Source of the DNA: Pyropia haitanensis
Lineage: Eukaryota; Rhodophyta; Bangiophyceae; Bangiales; Bangiaceae
NCBI GenBank assembly: GCA_008729055.1
Contig: SDUX01000008.1
Location: 4,551,756-4,615,755, forward strand
Direction of reading: 5' to 3'
DNA length: 64,000 bases
Below the pieces are notes generated by a model. That model was not told where the DNA came from. It saw only the letters and a program-made list of their open reading frames with translations, and ran no database searches. The number at the start of each line of letters is the position of its first letter. Within the stretch, counting starts at the first letter, position 1. This document shows positions 20,478-31,000 of this stretch, one piece after another. A program made the position numbers and the translations under genes.

Positions 20478-21830
20478 TTACAAGAGCTCCCCCCCACACG
20501 ATGAACCCGATCCCGCTGTGCACCCAAAGCAGTGCAGCCCCGTGCGGATGCGCTTGCCGACCAGCTCCGACACGCAGTCAATGTCAAAGATCGTCAGGCC
20601 AGTGCCGCCGCCGCCAGGGGCGACGCCGCCGTTCGTGCCCTCCCCCCCCCCAGGGAGCCCCAGCCCCATCTCCAGCGCGTAGTTGAAGTCGCAGTCGTAG
20701 ACGCGCCCGTCCCACGCCACGTGCACCATATCCCGGCACATGACCCGTTCCACCGTGTCGGCGTTGAAGGCGCCCGCCAGCATCGACAGGTAGTCAGAGA
20801 GGCGGCCTTCGCGGCGGAGGTCATCGGCAAACCGCTTGATGGGCATGTTGGTGATCGCCACCAGCGAGTTGAACTCAATCCCAAACGCGCGGCGGAGCTC
20901 CCGCCGGTAGTCATCCTCGAGGGAGCCCTGCGGCGGCGGCAGCACCGCGCCGCCCGGGTTGTACACCAGGTCCAGCCGGCACCCGCCCGGCCGGCCATAC
21001 CCACGCGCGTTGAGCCGCTGCAGCGCCCGGATGGACGCGTCAAAGACGCCGTCCCCGCGCTGGGCCTCCACATTGTCAGCCGTGTAGCAGGGCAACGAGG
21101 CGACCACATCCACCCGGTGGTCGGCGAGGAAGTCGGCCAGGTCCGCCTGGCCCTCCACCTCCATCACCGTCAGGTTGCAGCGGTCCATGACGCGCACGCC
21201 CGCGGCGGTCAGCGCCGTCACCAGCGGCCGGAACGCGGCGTGCAGCTCGGGCGCCCCCCCCGTAATGTCCACCGTCCGGACGGGCGAGCCCGGCGCCGTC
21301 GCGAGCGCCACCACCCGCGCCGCGACCGTCGACAGCATCGTCTCGGCGCGGCTGGGCGACGACTCAACGTGACAGTGGCGGCACGCGAGGTTGCACGTCA
21401 GCCCAATGTTGACCTGCAGCGTCGACGCGCCGGCGCGCGCCAGCGGCGGCAGGCCCGCCGCGGCCACCGCCGCCCCAAAGGCGGGCGTGTCCGCCGCCGC
21501 GGCCGCGTCGAGCGACCGGGCGGTGCGGAGGGCGGCGGCGCGGGTGGCGCGGCGGGCGGCGGCGGCGGGGGAGAGCGCCGCGGGGGGGGACGGCGCTGGC
21601 GCGGGGGTGGGGGTGTACGCGTCGGACGGCGGCGGCGGCGGCGTCGACGACGCGGCCGCCGCGCCTGCCATCCGCAGGGAGGGCGGCCGCCGGGCGGCGG
21701 TGACGCCGCGGCCGCCGCTGCCGGCTGCCGCCCACCGCGGGGGGGCGCCAGTGGCAGCCGCACCGAGGTCGTGGCGGCGGCGGCCGAGAAAGGCGGGGGC
21801 GGCGGCCACAAAGGCCGCGGCCGGGGCCAT
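20478..21830 (-). CDS. ArsS-like radical SAM protein, plastid-targeted
   Basis: 450 residues: transit peptide MAPAAAFVAAAPAFLGRRRH, a Pro/Ala linker, then a radical SAM core with CNLACRHC (Cys146, Cys150, Cys153) binding the 4Fe-4S cluster. The core is followed by VDITGGAPELH, VMDRCNLTVM, VVASLPCYTADNVEAQRG, LDLVYNPGGAVLPP and the C-terminal HCFGCTAGSGSSCGG. The C-terminal Cys-rich module is that of the arsenosugar biosynthesis radical SAM family (ArsS; DUF3641). ArsS acts with the methyltransferase ArsM to make arsenosugars from methylated arsenic in cyanobacteria and probably algae; no ArsM is in this window. The start at 21830 was chosen for the transit peptide; the frame stays open upstream. 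Divergent from PPOX with 635 bp between. Confidence 0.88.
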   Translation of the reverse strand: MAPAAAFVAAAPAFLGRRRHDLGAAATGAPPRWAAAGSGGRGVTAARRPPSLRMAGAAAASSTPPPPPSDAYTPTPAPAPSPPAALSPAAAARRATRAAALRTARSLDAAAAADTPAFGAAVAAAGLPPLARAGASTLQVNIGLTCNLACRHCHVESSPSRAETMLSTVAARVVALATAPGSPVRTVDITGGAPELHAAFRPLVTALTAAGVRVMDRCNLTVMEVEGQADLADFLADHRVDVVASLPCYTADNVEAQRGDGVFDASIRALQRLNARGYGRPGGCRLDLVYNPGGAVLPPPQGSLEDDYRRELRRAFGIEFNSLVAITNMPIKRFADDLRREGRLSDYLSMLAGAFNADTVERVMCRDMVHVAWDGRVYDCDFNYALEMGLGLPGGGEGTNGGVAPGGGGTGLTIFDIDCVSELVGKRIRTGLHCFGCTAGSGSSCGGELL

Positions 21831-22465
21831 CACAGCAGGGAGGGGGGTGGGAGAGCGCGCCTGGAGCGAAACAAAACAGGGAAGCGCGACAGTGGGGAGC
21901 AGCCACACCGCGGGGTCGTCGCCACGGGAGCGGGCGCGCTGACAACGGCTGGAACGGGGGGGGGGCGACGACGAGGGGAAGGCCGGCCGGGGCACGGTGG
22001 AGCCGACGCGGGTGGGCGCCGACATCGGCCTCCAAATGCGGGCGGCAAGTTTGGGCGCGATCGGGCAACTCCATTGGTGTGCCTGGAATAGGGCCCTCCA
22101 TCCCACCCGTCGTAAGGTAGCACCCGACCTCCCGCGACCTGCGCATCGGATGATGATCCACGCACGCGGGCCGCGGGCCGCCGAGCTGATGAGCTCAAGA
22201 GCGGGCAGCCCAGCGCACTCGCGGCGCAGATATCTTCTTCGGGGGCGCGCCGTCCCGTCGGCGGACAGCCGCGTCCGTCCACACCACCTCGTGGCCCCCA
22301 CCCTGCGCTCTGTTGCCGGCAGTCTCCGGCACGCCCCCCCCCACCGTCGACCCCGTCGCTCACCTTTGTCGCCTCCCGTCATCCCCTTGGCGCTGTTGTT
22401 TGCACACACCTCGTACGGTGAGTCGCTCGCCCGCCCCCCTCACCGGCGCGTTTTCTGCTGCCGCC
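21831..22465. promoter_or_regulatory. Divergent upstream region, radical SAM / PPOX
   Basis: 635 bp shared by two plastid-targeted genes on opposite strands. No TATA box or clear repeat is seen. It includes G/C runs near 21955-21966 and an AT-richer patch near 22195-22245. Confidence 0.45.
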
Positions 22466-24160
22466 ATGGCGGCGTTCATCCCGGCCGCCGCGGCCGCCCC
22501 CGTTGGCGCCCGCCACACCGCCTGGGCGGGCGCCCCCACGGGTGGCCGCCCCGCCGGCGCCGGCCGGTGCGCCGGTGCACGCGCGGTGCCCCGCCGCGGC
22601 GCTGTCATGCCCCCTCCCCCCGCCGCCCCCCGCGCCGCTGGTCGTCATGGCGGCGTGCGGATGGCGGCGGCGGGCGCGCCCGACGAGAGCGTCGACGCGC
22701 TGGTGGTGGGGTCGGGCGTGTCGGGTTCGACGCTCGCGTACCGCCTGCACCAGCGGGGCGTGTCGACGCTCCTCACCGAGGCGCGCGACGTGGTCGGCGG
22801 CAACGTTATCTCGCGGATGGCCAACGGGTACACGTGGGAGGAAGGGCCCAACACGTTCCAGCCCGCCCCCCACATCCTGCGGCTGGCCGTGGACGTGGGC
22901 CTCAAGGAGGAGCTGGTCTTTGCGGACCACACGCTCCCCCGGTTTGTCTACTGGAAGGGCAAGCTGTACGCGCTGCCGATGGGGCCGGCGGACATCCCCA
23001 CCTTCCGCCTCCTCTCCCCGTGGGGGGCGGTGCGCGCGGGCCTCGGCGCGGCGGGCTTTGTGCTGCCCAACTGGAGCGGCAAGGAGGAGTCGGTCAAGGA
23101 GTTTATCACGCGCCACCTGGGCGCCGAGGTGTTTACCAAGATGATCGACCCGTTTGTGTCGGGTGTCTACGCGGGCGACCCGTCCGCGCTCGCCATCCGC
23201 GGCGCGTTTGGTAAGATCTACGCGCTCCAAAACCTGGGCATCACGCAGGGCATTGTGGAGGGCGCCATCATTCGGCTGCGGCAGCGCAAGGCTGAGGCGG
23301 GGGAGCCCGACCCGGAGCTGCCGGTCGTCAAGGGGGGGGCGCTCGGCTCCTTCCGGGAGGGCCTGGGCATGCTGCCCAAGGCGGTGGCGGGCAAGCTCGG
23401 CGGCGCCGTCCGCCTCGGGTGGACGCTCACCGAGCTCCGCCACGCCGCCGGGGGGAAGCCGGGCTACGAGGCGGTCTACGCGACGCCCGACGGGCCCCGC
23501 ACCGTCCACGCCAAGACCGTGTCCCTGACCGCTCCCGCGGGCGCTGCCGCCTCCATCCTGGGCGGCATGCTCCCCGCCGCGCGTGCGCTTGACGAGGTGT
23601 ACTACCCGTGTGTTTGGTCGGTGACGCTCTCCTACCCGACGGCCGCGTTCAAGCGCCCCCTCAAGGGCTTTGGCAACCTCATCCCCCGGTCCATGAACGT
23701 CCGCACGCTCGGCACCATTTGGTCGTCCTCCCTCTTCCCCGGCCGCGCGCCGGCCGGGCGGGAGCTCCTCCTCTCGTACATTGGGGGCGCGCAGGACAAG
23801 GGCATCGCCGACCTGTCCGAGGCGGAGGTGGTGGCCGCCGTTGACGCCGACATCAAGGCGCTGCTGCTGTCGGCCGACGCGGCCGACGAGCCGCCGGTGG
23901 TGGTGGGCGTCCGCAAGTGGCCCCGCGCCATCCCCCAGTACGTGCGGGGACACCTGGAGCTGGTCGCGGGCGTCCGCGAGGCCGCCGCCGAGTCGTGCCC
24001 GGGCCTGTTCTTGGGCGGCAACTACGCGTCGGGGGTGGCGTTTGGGGACTGCGTGGCGTGGGGGGACAAGGCCGCCACCGACGTAGTGGACTTTCTTGGC
24101 AACATGCCCGACCGCGAGGCGGCCGTAGCAGAGGAGGCCGTGTCGACGGCGGCGGTGTAA
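22466..24160 (+). CDS. PPOX: Protoporphyrinogen IX oxidase (HemY type)
   Basis: Oxygen-dependent enzyme that oxidises protoporphyrinogen IX to protoporphyrin IX for haem and chlorophyll. 564 residues. The transit peptide starts MAAFIPAAAAAPVGARH and ends near residue 65. The FAD dinucleotide fold is VDALVVGSGVSGSTLAYRL with TEARDVVGGNVISRM (about 75-112), followed by YTWEEGPNTFQP, MIDPFVSGVYAGDP, LGSFREGLGMLPKAV and a C-terminal FAD-binding GLFLGGNYASGVAFGDCVA. Length and motif order match plant and algal plastid PPOX. The ATG at 22466 is in GCCGCCATGG. Intronless. Confidence 0.95.
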   Translation: MAAFIPAAAAAPVGARHTAWAGAPTGGRPAGAGRCAGARAVPRRGAVMPPPPAAPRAAGRHGGVRMAAAGAPDESVDALVVGSGVSGSTLAYRLHQRGVSTLLTEARDVVGGNVISRMANGYTWEEGPNTFQPAPHILRLAVDVGLKEELVFADHTLPRFVYWKGKLYALPMGPADIPTFRLLSPWGAVRAGLGAAGFVLPNWSGKEESVKEFITRHLGAEVFTKMIDPFVSGVYAGDPSALAIRGAFGKIYALQNLGITQGIVEGAIIRLRQRKAEAGEPDPELPVVKGGALGSFREGLGMLPKAVAGKLGGAVRLGWTLTELRHAAGGKPGYEAVYATPDGPRTVHAKTVSLTAPAGAAASILGGMLPAARALDEVYYPCVWSVTLSYPTAAFKRPLKGFGNLIPRSMNVRTLGTIWSSSLFPGRAPAGRELLLSYIGGAQDKGIADLSEAEVVAAVDADIKALLLSADAADEPPVVVGVRKWPRAIPQYVRGHLELVAGVREAAAESCPGLFLGGNYASGVAFGDCVAWGDKAATDVVDFLGNMPDREAAVAEEAVSTAAV

Positions 24161-24509
24161 CAGAGGGACAGCAGCGCAGCAGCTGTGTACGTGGAGGTCA
24201 AGGCGTGCTGCGGTGGAAGAGGGTGCTGGAAGAATCGCGAGGGGAGGAGGGGGGCAGCTGTGCCCGCCGCCCATAGGGCCTCTTTCCCTGACCTTGTACC
24301 CCCCCTGTTTTGTGCATGTGAAAAGACTGTTATCGGCCGTGGCATGGGCCCCCCAGCGCAGCGACAAGCAGTGCACCCCCAGGCTCCACCGAGTCACGTC
24401 AACCCCCCGCAAACGAAGCGTGACCCGCCGTTGCGCCATCGACCTCCCTCCCACTCCCAACCCGCCCCCCCCCCCCCCCCCCCCCGGCCCGCCCCCTGTC
24501 GCCCATTCT
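24161..24509. other. Short convergent spacer
   Basis: 349 bp between the PPOX stop and the deduced DUF1995 stop, presumably both 3' UTRs. It holds a C-run at about 24468-24485 and nothing else recognisable. Confidence 0.5.
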
Positions 24510-26006
24510 TCAAAAGAAGCCAAACCGCTTGGGGCGGTCCTTGGCCCCCTTGCCGCCCACAATGCCGCCGCCACGCCCCCCCCCCCCCCCCCCGTCCCCC
24601 CCCGCTCCGCGTCCACCGCAAAGGGCATCGCCACGACGTGTGCCTGGAACGGCCAAAAGCCCGCCTCACACCCCGGCCCGAGGCTCCCCCAGTAGCCCGA
24701 CATCCCCTCCCGCCGCGCGCCCGCCGCCTCGAGCGCCGCGTGCACCGCGCGGGTCGTCGGCACCCACTCGCGCGGCGCGGTGGCCATCGCCTCGTACTGG
24801 AAGACGGCAATCTCGCCAAACAGCTCCCACCGCGCGTCGGGGGAGTGGCCGTCGAGCAGCGCCGCGCCCTTGTCCAGCGCGCGCACCACGTAGACGGGCA
24901 GGACGGTGGGGGGGGCGGGCGTCCACTCGGCCTCGAGGAAGCAGTTGAAGAGGACGACGGCGGTGCCGGCGGCGGTCGCCGACGCGACCAGCGACGCGAC
25001 CGCCGCCGCGCGGCACGGCCGCGCGCCGGCAATGACGAGCACGTCCAGGGGGGGGGGGTCGCCGGGCCCCGCGGCGGTCGGCCCGGCCGGCCCGGCCGCG
25101 GGCGCGGCGGCCGCGGCGGCCGCGGCGGCGGGCGGCACGGCCGCGGCGGCGGGCGGCACGGCCGCGGCGGCCGCGCCGCGGCCCGCCGGCGCCGGCGCCG
25201 GCGCGGCCGCCGCGCACCCCCCCCCCCGGGACCGCACCGCGCGGACGCCCTCCCGCCGCGCCGCCTCGCCGACGGTGCCCGACCGGGCGAGCCAGCCGAG
25301 CCCCGCGCGCTCCACGTCGAGCCGCGGGAGCTCCTCATCGAGCAGCAGCGCCGCGGCGGGCCCGCCCTCAAACATGCCCACAAAGTGGGCGGCGAGGATG
25401 GCCACCTCCTCCCGCACCACCGCCGCGGGCGCCATGCGGTACCAAAAGCGGCGGGAGCGGCCCATCGGCAGCTCCACCGCCACCGTCGTGGCGCCCGCGA
25501 CAAACGCGGCCGCGACGGCCGCCTGCGACGCGACGAGCGCCGCCTCGATGGTCTGGGGGATGGAGCCGGGGAAGCCGCCGGGCGGGTCGGGGCCGTCCAC
25601 GTACGCGTGCGCCGCCGTGCACGGCGGTGGGGGGGCGGGGGGGGTGGCCGCCCGGGGGGCGGGCGACAGCGGCGCCCAAAAGGGGGGGGGGGTCCCCGCC
25701 GCCGCGGGCGCCGCGGGCGGCGGCGGCGCCGCCGCCGCCCCCGCCGCCGCCCCCGCCGCGCCGTCCACCGTCGACGACGCGGACGGTGCGGGCGACGCGG
25801 GCGGCGGCGGCGGCACCCGCGCGGCCGGCGGCGGCCGCGGCCGCGCGCGCGCCGCCCGGCGGCAGCGGCCGCGCGCCGGGCCGGCTCGTTGCCGCCACCC
25901 GCCGCCGACGGTGGCGCCGTCGTCACGACTGCCGGCGCGGCTCACGGCGAGGCCCCGGCCAGCCGCGGGGACCCCCCACGGGGCCACAAAACACGCGCCG
26001 CCGCCG

Positions 26007-26044
<38 letters not shown>

Positions 26045-26086
26045 CCCACCGCCAGCCGGCGCACCGCCCGCCACGCCCGCCGCCAT
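24510..26086 (-). CDS. DUF1995 plastid protein (frame break in poly-G)
   Basis: About 525 residues. The N-terminal about 165 residues are Gly, Ala and Pro low complexity and could contain a transit peptide. The conserved domain starts at IPQTIEAALVASQAAVAAAF, with VAVELPMGRSRRFWYRM, LDVLVIAGARPCRAAAVASL, VVLFNCFLEAEW, ELFGEIAVFQYEAMATAPREWV and a C-terminal GFWPFQAHVVAMPFAVD. This is DUF1995, shared by plant LPA3 and other thylakoid biogenesis factors. A G-run (24576-24603 on the plus strand) breaks the frame. In the frame after it the protein ends GGKGAKDRPKRFGFF with TGA at 24510, which looks like a genuine C-terminus; without the shift the frame runs antisense through PPOX. A homopolymer length error is likely. 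Start at 26086. Confidence 0.72.
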
Positions 26087-27048
26087 GGTCGACAACGGGC
26101 CAACCCAGGCAGGGGGACGGAGGACGGATACCTGTCAGGCGGAGGAGGTGGGGTTGGACAGAGAAAGAGATATGGGGGGGGTGGAAGAATGGACGCGGCG
26201 CGGCCCGTCGGCCCACGGGCCACGGGACGAACAGGGGGGGGGGGGGGCGCCGGCAGCCGCAGCGAGCGTGACCACAGCGGTCGCGGGGGGCGGGTGGCAG
26301 GAGGTGTGACCGCGACGGGCGCCCGTCCGGAAAGGTGAGCGTGGACGACGGCGGCGCCGCGGGCGGTGGCGGTGGAGCGGGGTCGCCAGCGGTCGCGGTC
26401 ACCGAGGACGGTCTCCGCGGCGGGGAAAACCGGGGGGCCCGCGCAGGCGTGACGGTCGCGGGAGGTGTGCGGGCCGCCGTGGGCCAACCCAAAACAGATC
26501 CAAGTACCTGGCGGTATTTTACTGTTGCTTTTCGACATGAAAAGTAGTTGATCGAACCAGAACCACATTAAGTCGTCACCAAGGCCCTTTGATGTAGTCG
26601 TCTTGTATTGCCCGCTCGCCAACACGTCATCCCGTCGGGGCCGACGTCTCCCGCGGCACGCTCGCGCCCCCCCCGCCTCCCAAAGCACCTTTCCTGCGAT
26701 AGAGTGCGCACGCCGCGGCGGCGTCTGGGCGCCGACGTCCGGCGCGACACGCGCGTGCCGCGGCTCGCGGGGTGGCGCTGCCGCGGCGGGCCCGCGTCGT
26801 CGCTCGCGCGCCGTCGCGGCGCCGCGGCGGGCGCCGCCGCCGCCGGTGCCCGCGGCCTGGCCGCCGCCCGCGTCTGCGCGGCGCCGACCTGTGTATAACC
26901 CCCCCCGGTGTGTTCTGGGCGTTCCCCCCCACTTGCGCGCCGCGCCCCCCACGCCCGTCCCGCCCCACCCCCGTCGCCCGCGTTCCGCTCCCCCGGCCGG
27001 CGCGCGCGGCGGTGCGCCGACGCGCGCCCGCGGCGGGTGGGGTGCCCG
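26087..27048. promoter_or_regulatory. Divergent upstream region, DUF1995 / BRF1
   Basis: 962 bp between divergent starts. An AT-richer island lies at about 26500-26620, flanked by very GC-rich DNA. No TATA box is evident. No gene. Confidence 0.4.
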
Positions 27049-29397
27049 ATGGCGGCGCTGGCGCCCACCGGCGGGGGCACCCCCGCCGGCGGCGGCGCGA
27101 GCGGCAGCATCGGCCCCGCCGCGGGGGGGGGTGGTGGCACTGGCGGCAGCGCGGCGGCGGCGGCGGCGGTGGGCGGCGGCGCGTCCCTGCCCGGCGGCGG
27201 CGGGCCGTCCCTGCCCGGCGGCGGCGCGCCGTCGTCTGCGTCTGGCGGCAGCAGCAGCGGCGGCGGGGCGGGCGCGTCGGCGCCGTCGGCGTCGTCGGCG
27301 CGCGCCAAGGCGGTGTGCCCCGAGTGTGGCTCGACGGACATTGACTACGACATCACCCGCGGGGACGCGGCGTGCGTCGACTGCGGGACGGTCGTCGAGT
27401 CCACCTCGATCGTGTCCGAGGTGGGCTTTGTCGAGGACGCCCGCGGCCGCTCGTCGGCGGTGGGGCAGGTCGTCCGCGCCGACGGCACGCCCGCGTTTGG
27501 CGCGCTGCCGGGCTTTTCGCGGCAGAGCAGCGAGATCACGACCGCCAACGCGCGGCGGCGGATGCTGTACCTGGTCGCCGCCCTGCGGCTGGCGCCGCGG
27601 TGCGCCGAGTCGGGGATGCGGCTGTTCCAGCTGGCCGCCGAGCAGCAGTTCCACAAGGGCCGCCGCCTGTCTGTCGTCTGCGCCGCCGCCCTGTACGTTG
27701 TGTGCCGCCTGGACCGGTCGCCGCACATGCTGCTCGACTTTTCCGACGTCCTCGAGACCAACGTGTACACGCTGGGGCGGGCGGTGGGCAAGTTTTGCCG
27801 CCTCCTCGCGCTCGAGCTCCCCGCCGTCGACCCGAGCCTGTACATCCACCGCTTTGCGGGGCGCCTCGAGTATGGCGACGCCACGCAGACGGTGGCACTG
27901 TCGGCGCTTCGCCTCGTCGCGCGCATGCGCCGCGACTGGATGGCGGAAGGCCGCCGGCCGGCGGGGCTGTGTGGCGCGGCGCTGCTGCTTGCGTCGCGGA
28001 TGCACAACTTTTATCGCTCCACCGCCGAGGTCGTCCGCGTCGTGCGGGTGGGGAGTGCGGTGCTCCACACGCGGCTGCGGGAGCTGGACGCGACGCCGTC
28101 TGCGGCGCTGACTGCGCGGGAGATTGACGCGGGGGGGGGGGACGAGGGCGCGACCGCCAGCCTGCTAAACGTGACGGAGATGGAGGAGTGTGACCCACCG
28201 GCGTGGACGCGCGCGCAGTCCGCGGAGGCCTCAAAGGGCGCCGCAGACAAGGACAAGGGCGGCAACAAGGGCGGCGACAAGGACCCGTCCGACCCGGCTG
28301 TCAAGGCTGCCGCGGCGGCCCTCAAGGTGTACGAGGTGGGCGCTGACGACGCGCCGCGGCGCGCGACACCAGCGGGTACGGCTGCGGCAGCCGCAGCAGC
28401 AGCGGTAGGGGCGGGGAGCAAGGACCCATTACCCGGGGCGTCCCCGGCGGCAGGGCCCCCCGCGGCCGCCGCGAGCACGGACGCGGCACTCCTGGCGGCG
28501 GCGTCGCAGGTGACACCAGCGGGCTCCCAGGCGGCGGCAGGCGCCACCCCCCCCGTCCCCGGCAGCGTCGAGGCGCAGCTGGCGGCGGCGATGGCATCAC
28601 CAGAGCTGGCCGCCCTCGAGGCCGAGGCAGCCGCCGACGCGGCCGCCACGACCGCCGCGACGGCGCTCTTTCACGCGCAGGGGCGGGCGGCCGACGCGGC
28701 GGCGGCCGCGGCCGACGCGGCGGCCTTGGCGGCCTCCAAAGCGGGGGGTGGGAGGGGCGCTGGTGCGGTGGGCGGGTCGGGAGGCGCGGCCGCTGCGGTG
28801 GGTGGTGCTGCCGCGGCCCCCACCACCGCTGACGATGACGACGGCTCCCTGGGTGAGTTGGACGAAGAGGAGCTGGGTAGCTACCTCAACACCACCGCCG
28901 AGGCGGCGGTCAAGACGTCGGTGTGGTCCGAGCTCAACCGCGAGTACCTCGACGCGCAGGCCGAGCTAGAGACCCTCCGCCGGGAGGACCCAGCCGCGTA
29001 TGCTAAGCGGCGGCCATGGAAGCGCAAGCGTGCGGGCGCGGGGGCGGATGGGGATGCCAACGCCCTGCCACCGCCGCGCACCGCGGCCGAGGCGGCCAGC
29101 CGCGAGTTTGCGCGGCGCAAGTCGTCCAAGAAGATCAACTATGATGTGCTCAGGGACCTCTTTTCCGACGGGTCGCCCGGGGGGGCGGCCGCGGCGGCGG
29201 CCGGTGCTGGCGGCGGCGGACCTGGGGCGGCGGCCGCGTCGGCGGGCACACCCGGGGGGGGATCCACCTCGGCGGGCCTCCCGCCCCGATACCCGTCTGG
29301 GCGCGGCGGGGCGGGGGGGACGCCGCTGCCACCACTCGCGACGCCACAACCGGCGGAAGAGCCACCAGAGCCCGACTCGTCCGAGTTTTATTTCTAG
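27049..29397 (+). CDS. BRF1: BRF1, TFIIB-related subunit of TFIIIB
   Basis: RNA polymerase III initiation factor of 782 residues. The N-terminal zinc ribbon has cysteine pairs in CPECGSTDIDYD and CVDCGTVV (about 88-115). Two cyclin folds follow (about 160-340), with ITTANARRRMLYLVAALRLA, HKGRRLSVVCAAALYVVCR and RPAGLCGAALLLASRMHNF. The long C-terminal half is Ala-rich but keeps two Brf1-specific blocks: LGSYLNTTAEAAVKTSVWSE plus LNREYLDAQAELE (about 608-642), and SKKINYDVLRDLFSDG (about 690-705). These separate it from TFIIB. The TBP- and Bdp1-binding functions known for these blocks are inferred from the family. Start at 27049, the first Met before a Gly/Ala-rich leader. Intronless. Confidence 0.95.
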   Translation: MAALAPTGGGTPAGGGASGSIGPAAGGGGGTGGSAAAAAAVGGGASLPGGGGPSLPGGGAPSSASGGSSSGGGAGASAPSASSARAKAVCPECGSTDIDYDITRGDAACVDCGTVVESTSIVSEVGFVEDARGRSSAVGQVVRADGTPAFGALPGFSRQSSEITTANARRRMLYLVAALRLAPRCAESGMRLFQLAAEQQFHKGRRLSVVCAAALYVVCRLDRSPHMLLDFSDVLETNVYTLGRAVGKFCRLLALELPAVDPSLYIHRFAGRLEYGDATQTVALSALRLVARMRRDWMAEGRRPAGLCGAALLLASRMHNFYRSTAEVVRVVRVGSAVLHTRLRELDATPSAALTAREIDAGGGDEGATASLLNVTEMEECDPPAWTRAQSAEASKGAADKDKGGNKGGDKDPSDPAVKAAAAALKVYEVGADDAPRRATPAGTAAAAAAAAVGAGSKDPLPGASPAAGPPAAAASTDAALLAAASQVTPAGSQAAAGATPPVPGSVEAQLAAAMASPELAALEAEAAADAAATTAATALFHAQGRAADAAAAAADAAALAASKAGGGRGAGAVGGSGGAAAAVGGAAAAPTTADDDDGSLGELDEEELGSYLNTTAEAAVKTSVWSELNREYLDAQAELETLRREDPAAYAKRRPWKRKRAGAGADGDANALPPPRTAAEAASREFARRKSSKKINYDVLRDLFSDGSPGGAAAAAAGAGGGGPGAAAASAGTPGGGSTSAGLPPRYPSGRGGAGGTPLPPLATPQPAEEPPEPDSSEFYF

Positions 29398-29744
29398 GGT
29401 GGCGGGCGGCGAGTGGACGCAGCCTTGGCAGGCGATGCCGACGGTGCGTGGTGTATCTTGCGCTGTGTAGTGAGTTTTCTTGTGTGGACGTGATAGCCTG
29501 ATGGTCTTGTCTCTGGTGGCTGCTCTTGCTCGGTGATTGTGTCTGTGTTTGTAGGGTTTGGCATTGGTCTTCGCTGCTTTGATACATCTGTCAGTCAGTC
29601 GTGTGTGTGTGTCATTGAGGCAAGGCAAGGTGGTGCTACCAAGCAACAGCTTTGTGGAGTAGGGGGGATAATGGAGGGTGACAGGGCTCGGACGTATCAG
29701 TCGCGCATGCACATCCAGTCCATAATAGAGAACAAAATGACGCC
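29398..29744. other. Convergent spacer with T-rich stretch
   Basis: 347 bp between the BRF1 stop and the 3' end of the small plastid protein gene. Clearly less GC-rich than its surroundings, with TG/T-rich 3' UTR-like sequence at about 29450-29620. No gene. Confidence 0.45.
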
Positions 29745-31000
29745 CTAGAGCTGGTCCGGGTTGGTGAACGGCAAGTTCGGCAGAATGAGGAAGAAAGTGA
29801 TAGCAGCGCCAAATACCGCCGACAGGATGAGGGGGATGGGGACAACGTCCTTAGCGTCCTGCTTGTTCTCGGTCGGCTCAACGCCCTGCGCACCCCAAAA
29901 CACGAGGGCACCAGACGGTACAGCGCCGAGTTCAAGTGGGACGGGACAACACACAAGTGCCCGGCGGGGAAGCCACACCAGCGACACCACACCACCGTCA
30001 GTACTCAAAGCACAGCCAACCAGAGGCAGTGCATATAGGCATTGCACACAGAAACAGAGTGAGACCCGGCCCCACAGGCTGCCAATTACCCGCGGCACGC
30101 GCGTACACCACGACCATAGACTGTCTCAAAAGGCTCGACCCCCACGTGCCCCCACGCCCCCTGCGGCTGGCAGACCGCCACCAGGGTCGCCGGAAGCAGC
30201 CCGCTGCCTCCAGTACGCACGGTCCCCCCGACGTTCACCCATCTCCACATACCCAGATGTTGGCCTTGCCGTCCCCATCGCGGGTGGTTCCCGACCGCGG
30301 CGGCGGGATCGAGTCCTTGGACGCGTCCTCGCGGAGCTGCTTGAGGATGTCCGCGCCCGACACCCGCGTCTGCGCCGCAGAAAGCGTAACAAATTGACCG
30401 AGAGGAAACAAGGGGGAAAGCAGGCCAGACCCACAATTATACAGTGTGAAAAGATGCAGGGCACATCCACAAGTCACCCAACATCATGCACAAACATGTC
30501 AGCTCAGCCGGTGGCGACCCAAGACGCCCGCACGCCGAATGTGCGCGGCCGCGCCTCCAAACCACAACACAGGTTCCACTCCCCCTCGCACAGTGCGTCG
30601 AGGCTGAGCTCTCCCCCTGCTTCATCCGCATTGAGCGCGACCACACGGGGCGACGCGGTGCGGCTCACCAGCAGCCCCGCCGCACAAAACGCCCCACCGC
30701 CCCACGGAACAAGACGCGCGGATGCCACAACCAATACGCTGCGCCAATCCCCATCCCGCCAGACCACACCACCCAGACGCAGGCGTCGTCTCGCCCCCGC
30801 AACACCCCCCACGCTTCCCACCCTCTCTTTCCCCCCGCAAAAAAACGCACCGACTCGTCCTCGTCAGCCATGCGCAGCGCCGAGCGACGGCTGACGCGCG
30901 CCACCGATACGGCCGACGGGCGCGCCGACAGCGCCGACCGGCGGGCCACAAACGTGGTCGACGACACAGCGGCGGCGCCCACAAAGGCGGGGGAGCCCAT
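29745..31000 (-). CDS. Small plastid single-pass membrane protein, three exons
   Basis: A spliced model with consistent phase gives 135 residues. Exon 1 is 30851-31000 (50 codons; MGSPAFVGAAAVSSTTFVAR .. MADEDES), exon 2 is 30253-30369 (39 codons; TRVSGADILKQLREDASKDS .. GKANIW), and exon 3 is 29745-29885 (46 codons plus stop; GVEPTENKQDAKD .. TNPDQL). All introns are phase 0: 30370-30850 (GTGCGT..GCGCAG) and 29886-30252 (GTATGT..GCGCAG). The N-terminus is a transit peptide with the AFV motif. Exon 3 encodes one membrane helix, VPIPLILSAVFGAAITFFLI, close to the C-terminus. The NIW-VEP segment recalls a small conserved plastid protein of plants and algae, but I cannot name it with confidence. 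A thylakoid or envelope role is an inference. Confidence 0.75.

Noticed and set aside
22379..24509. Open frame continuing from DUF1995 antisense through the whole PPOX gene
   Set aside because: It opposes a strongly conserved gene. A shift at the poly-G tract gives a natural C-terminus at 24510.
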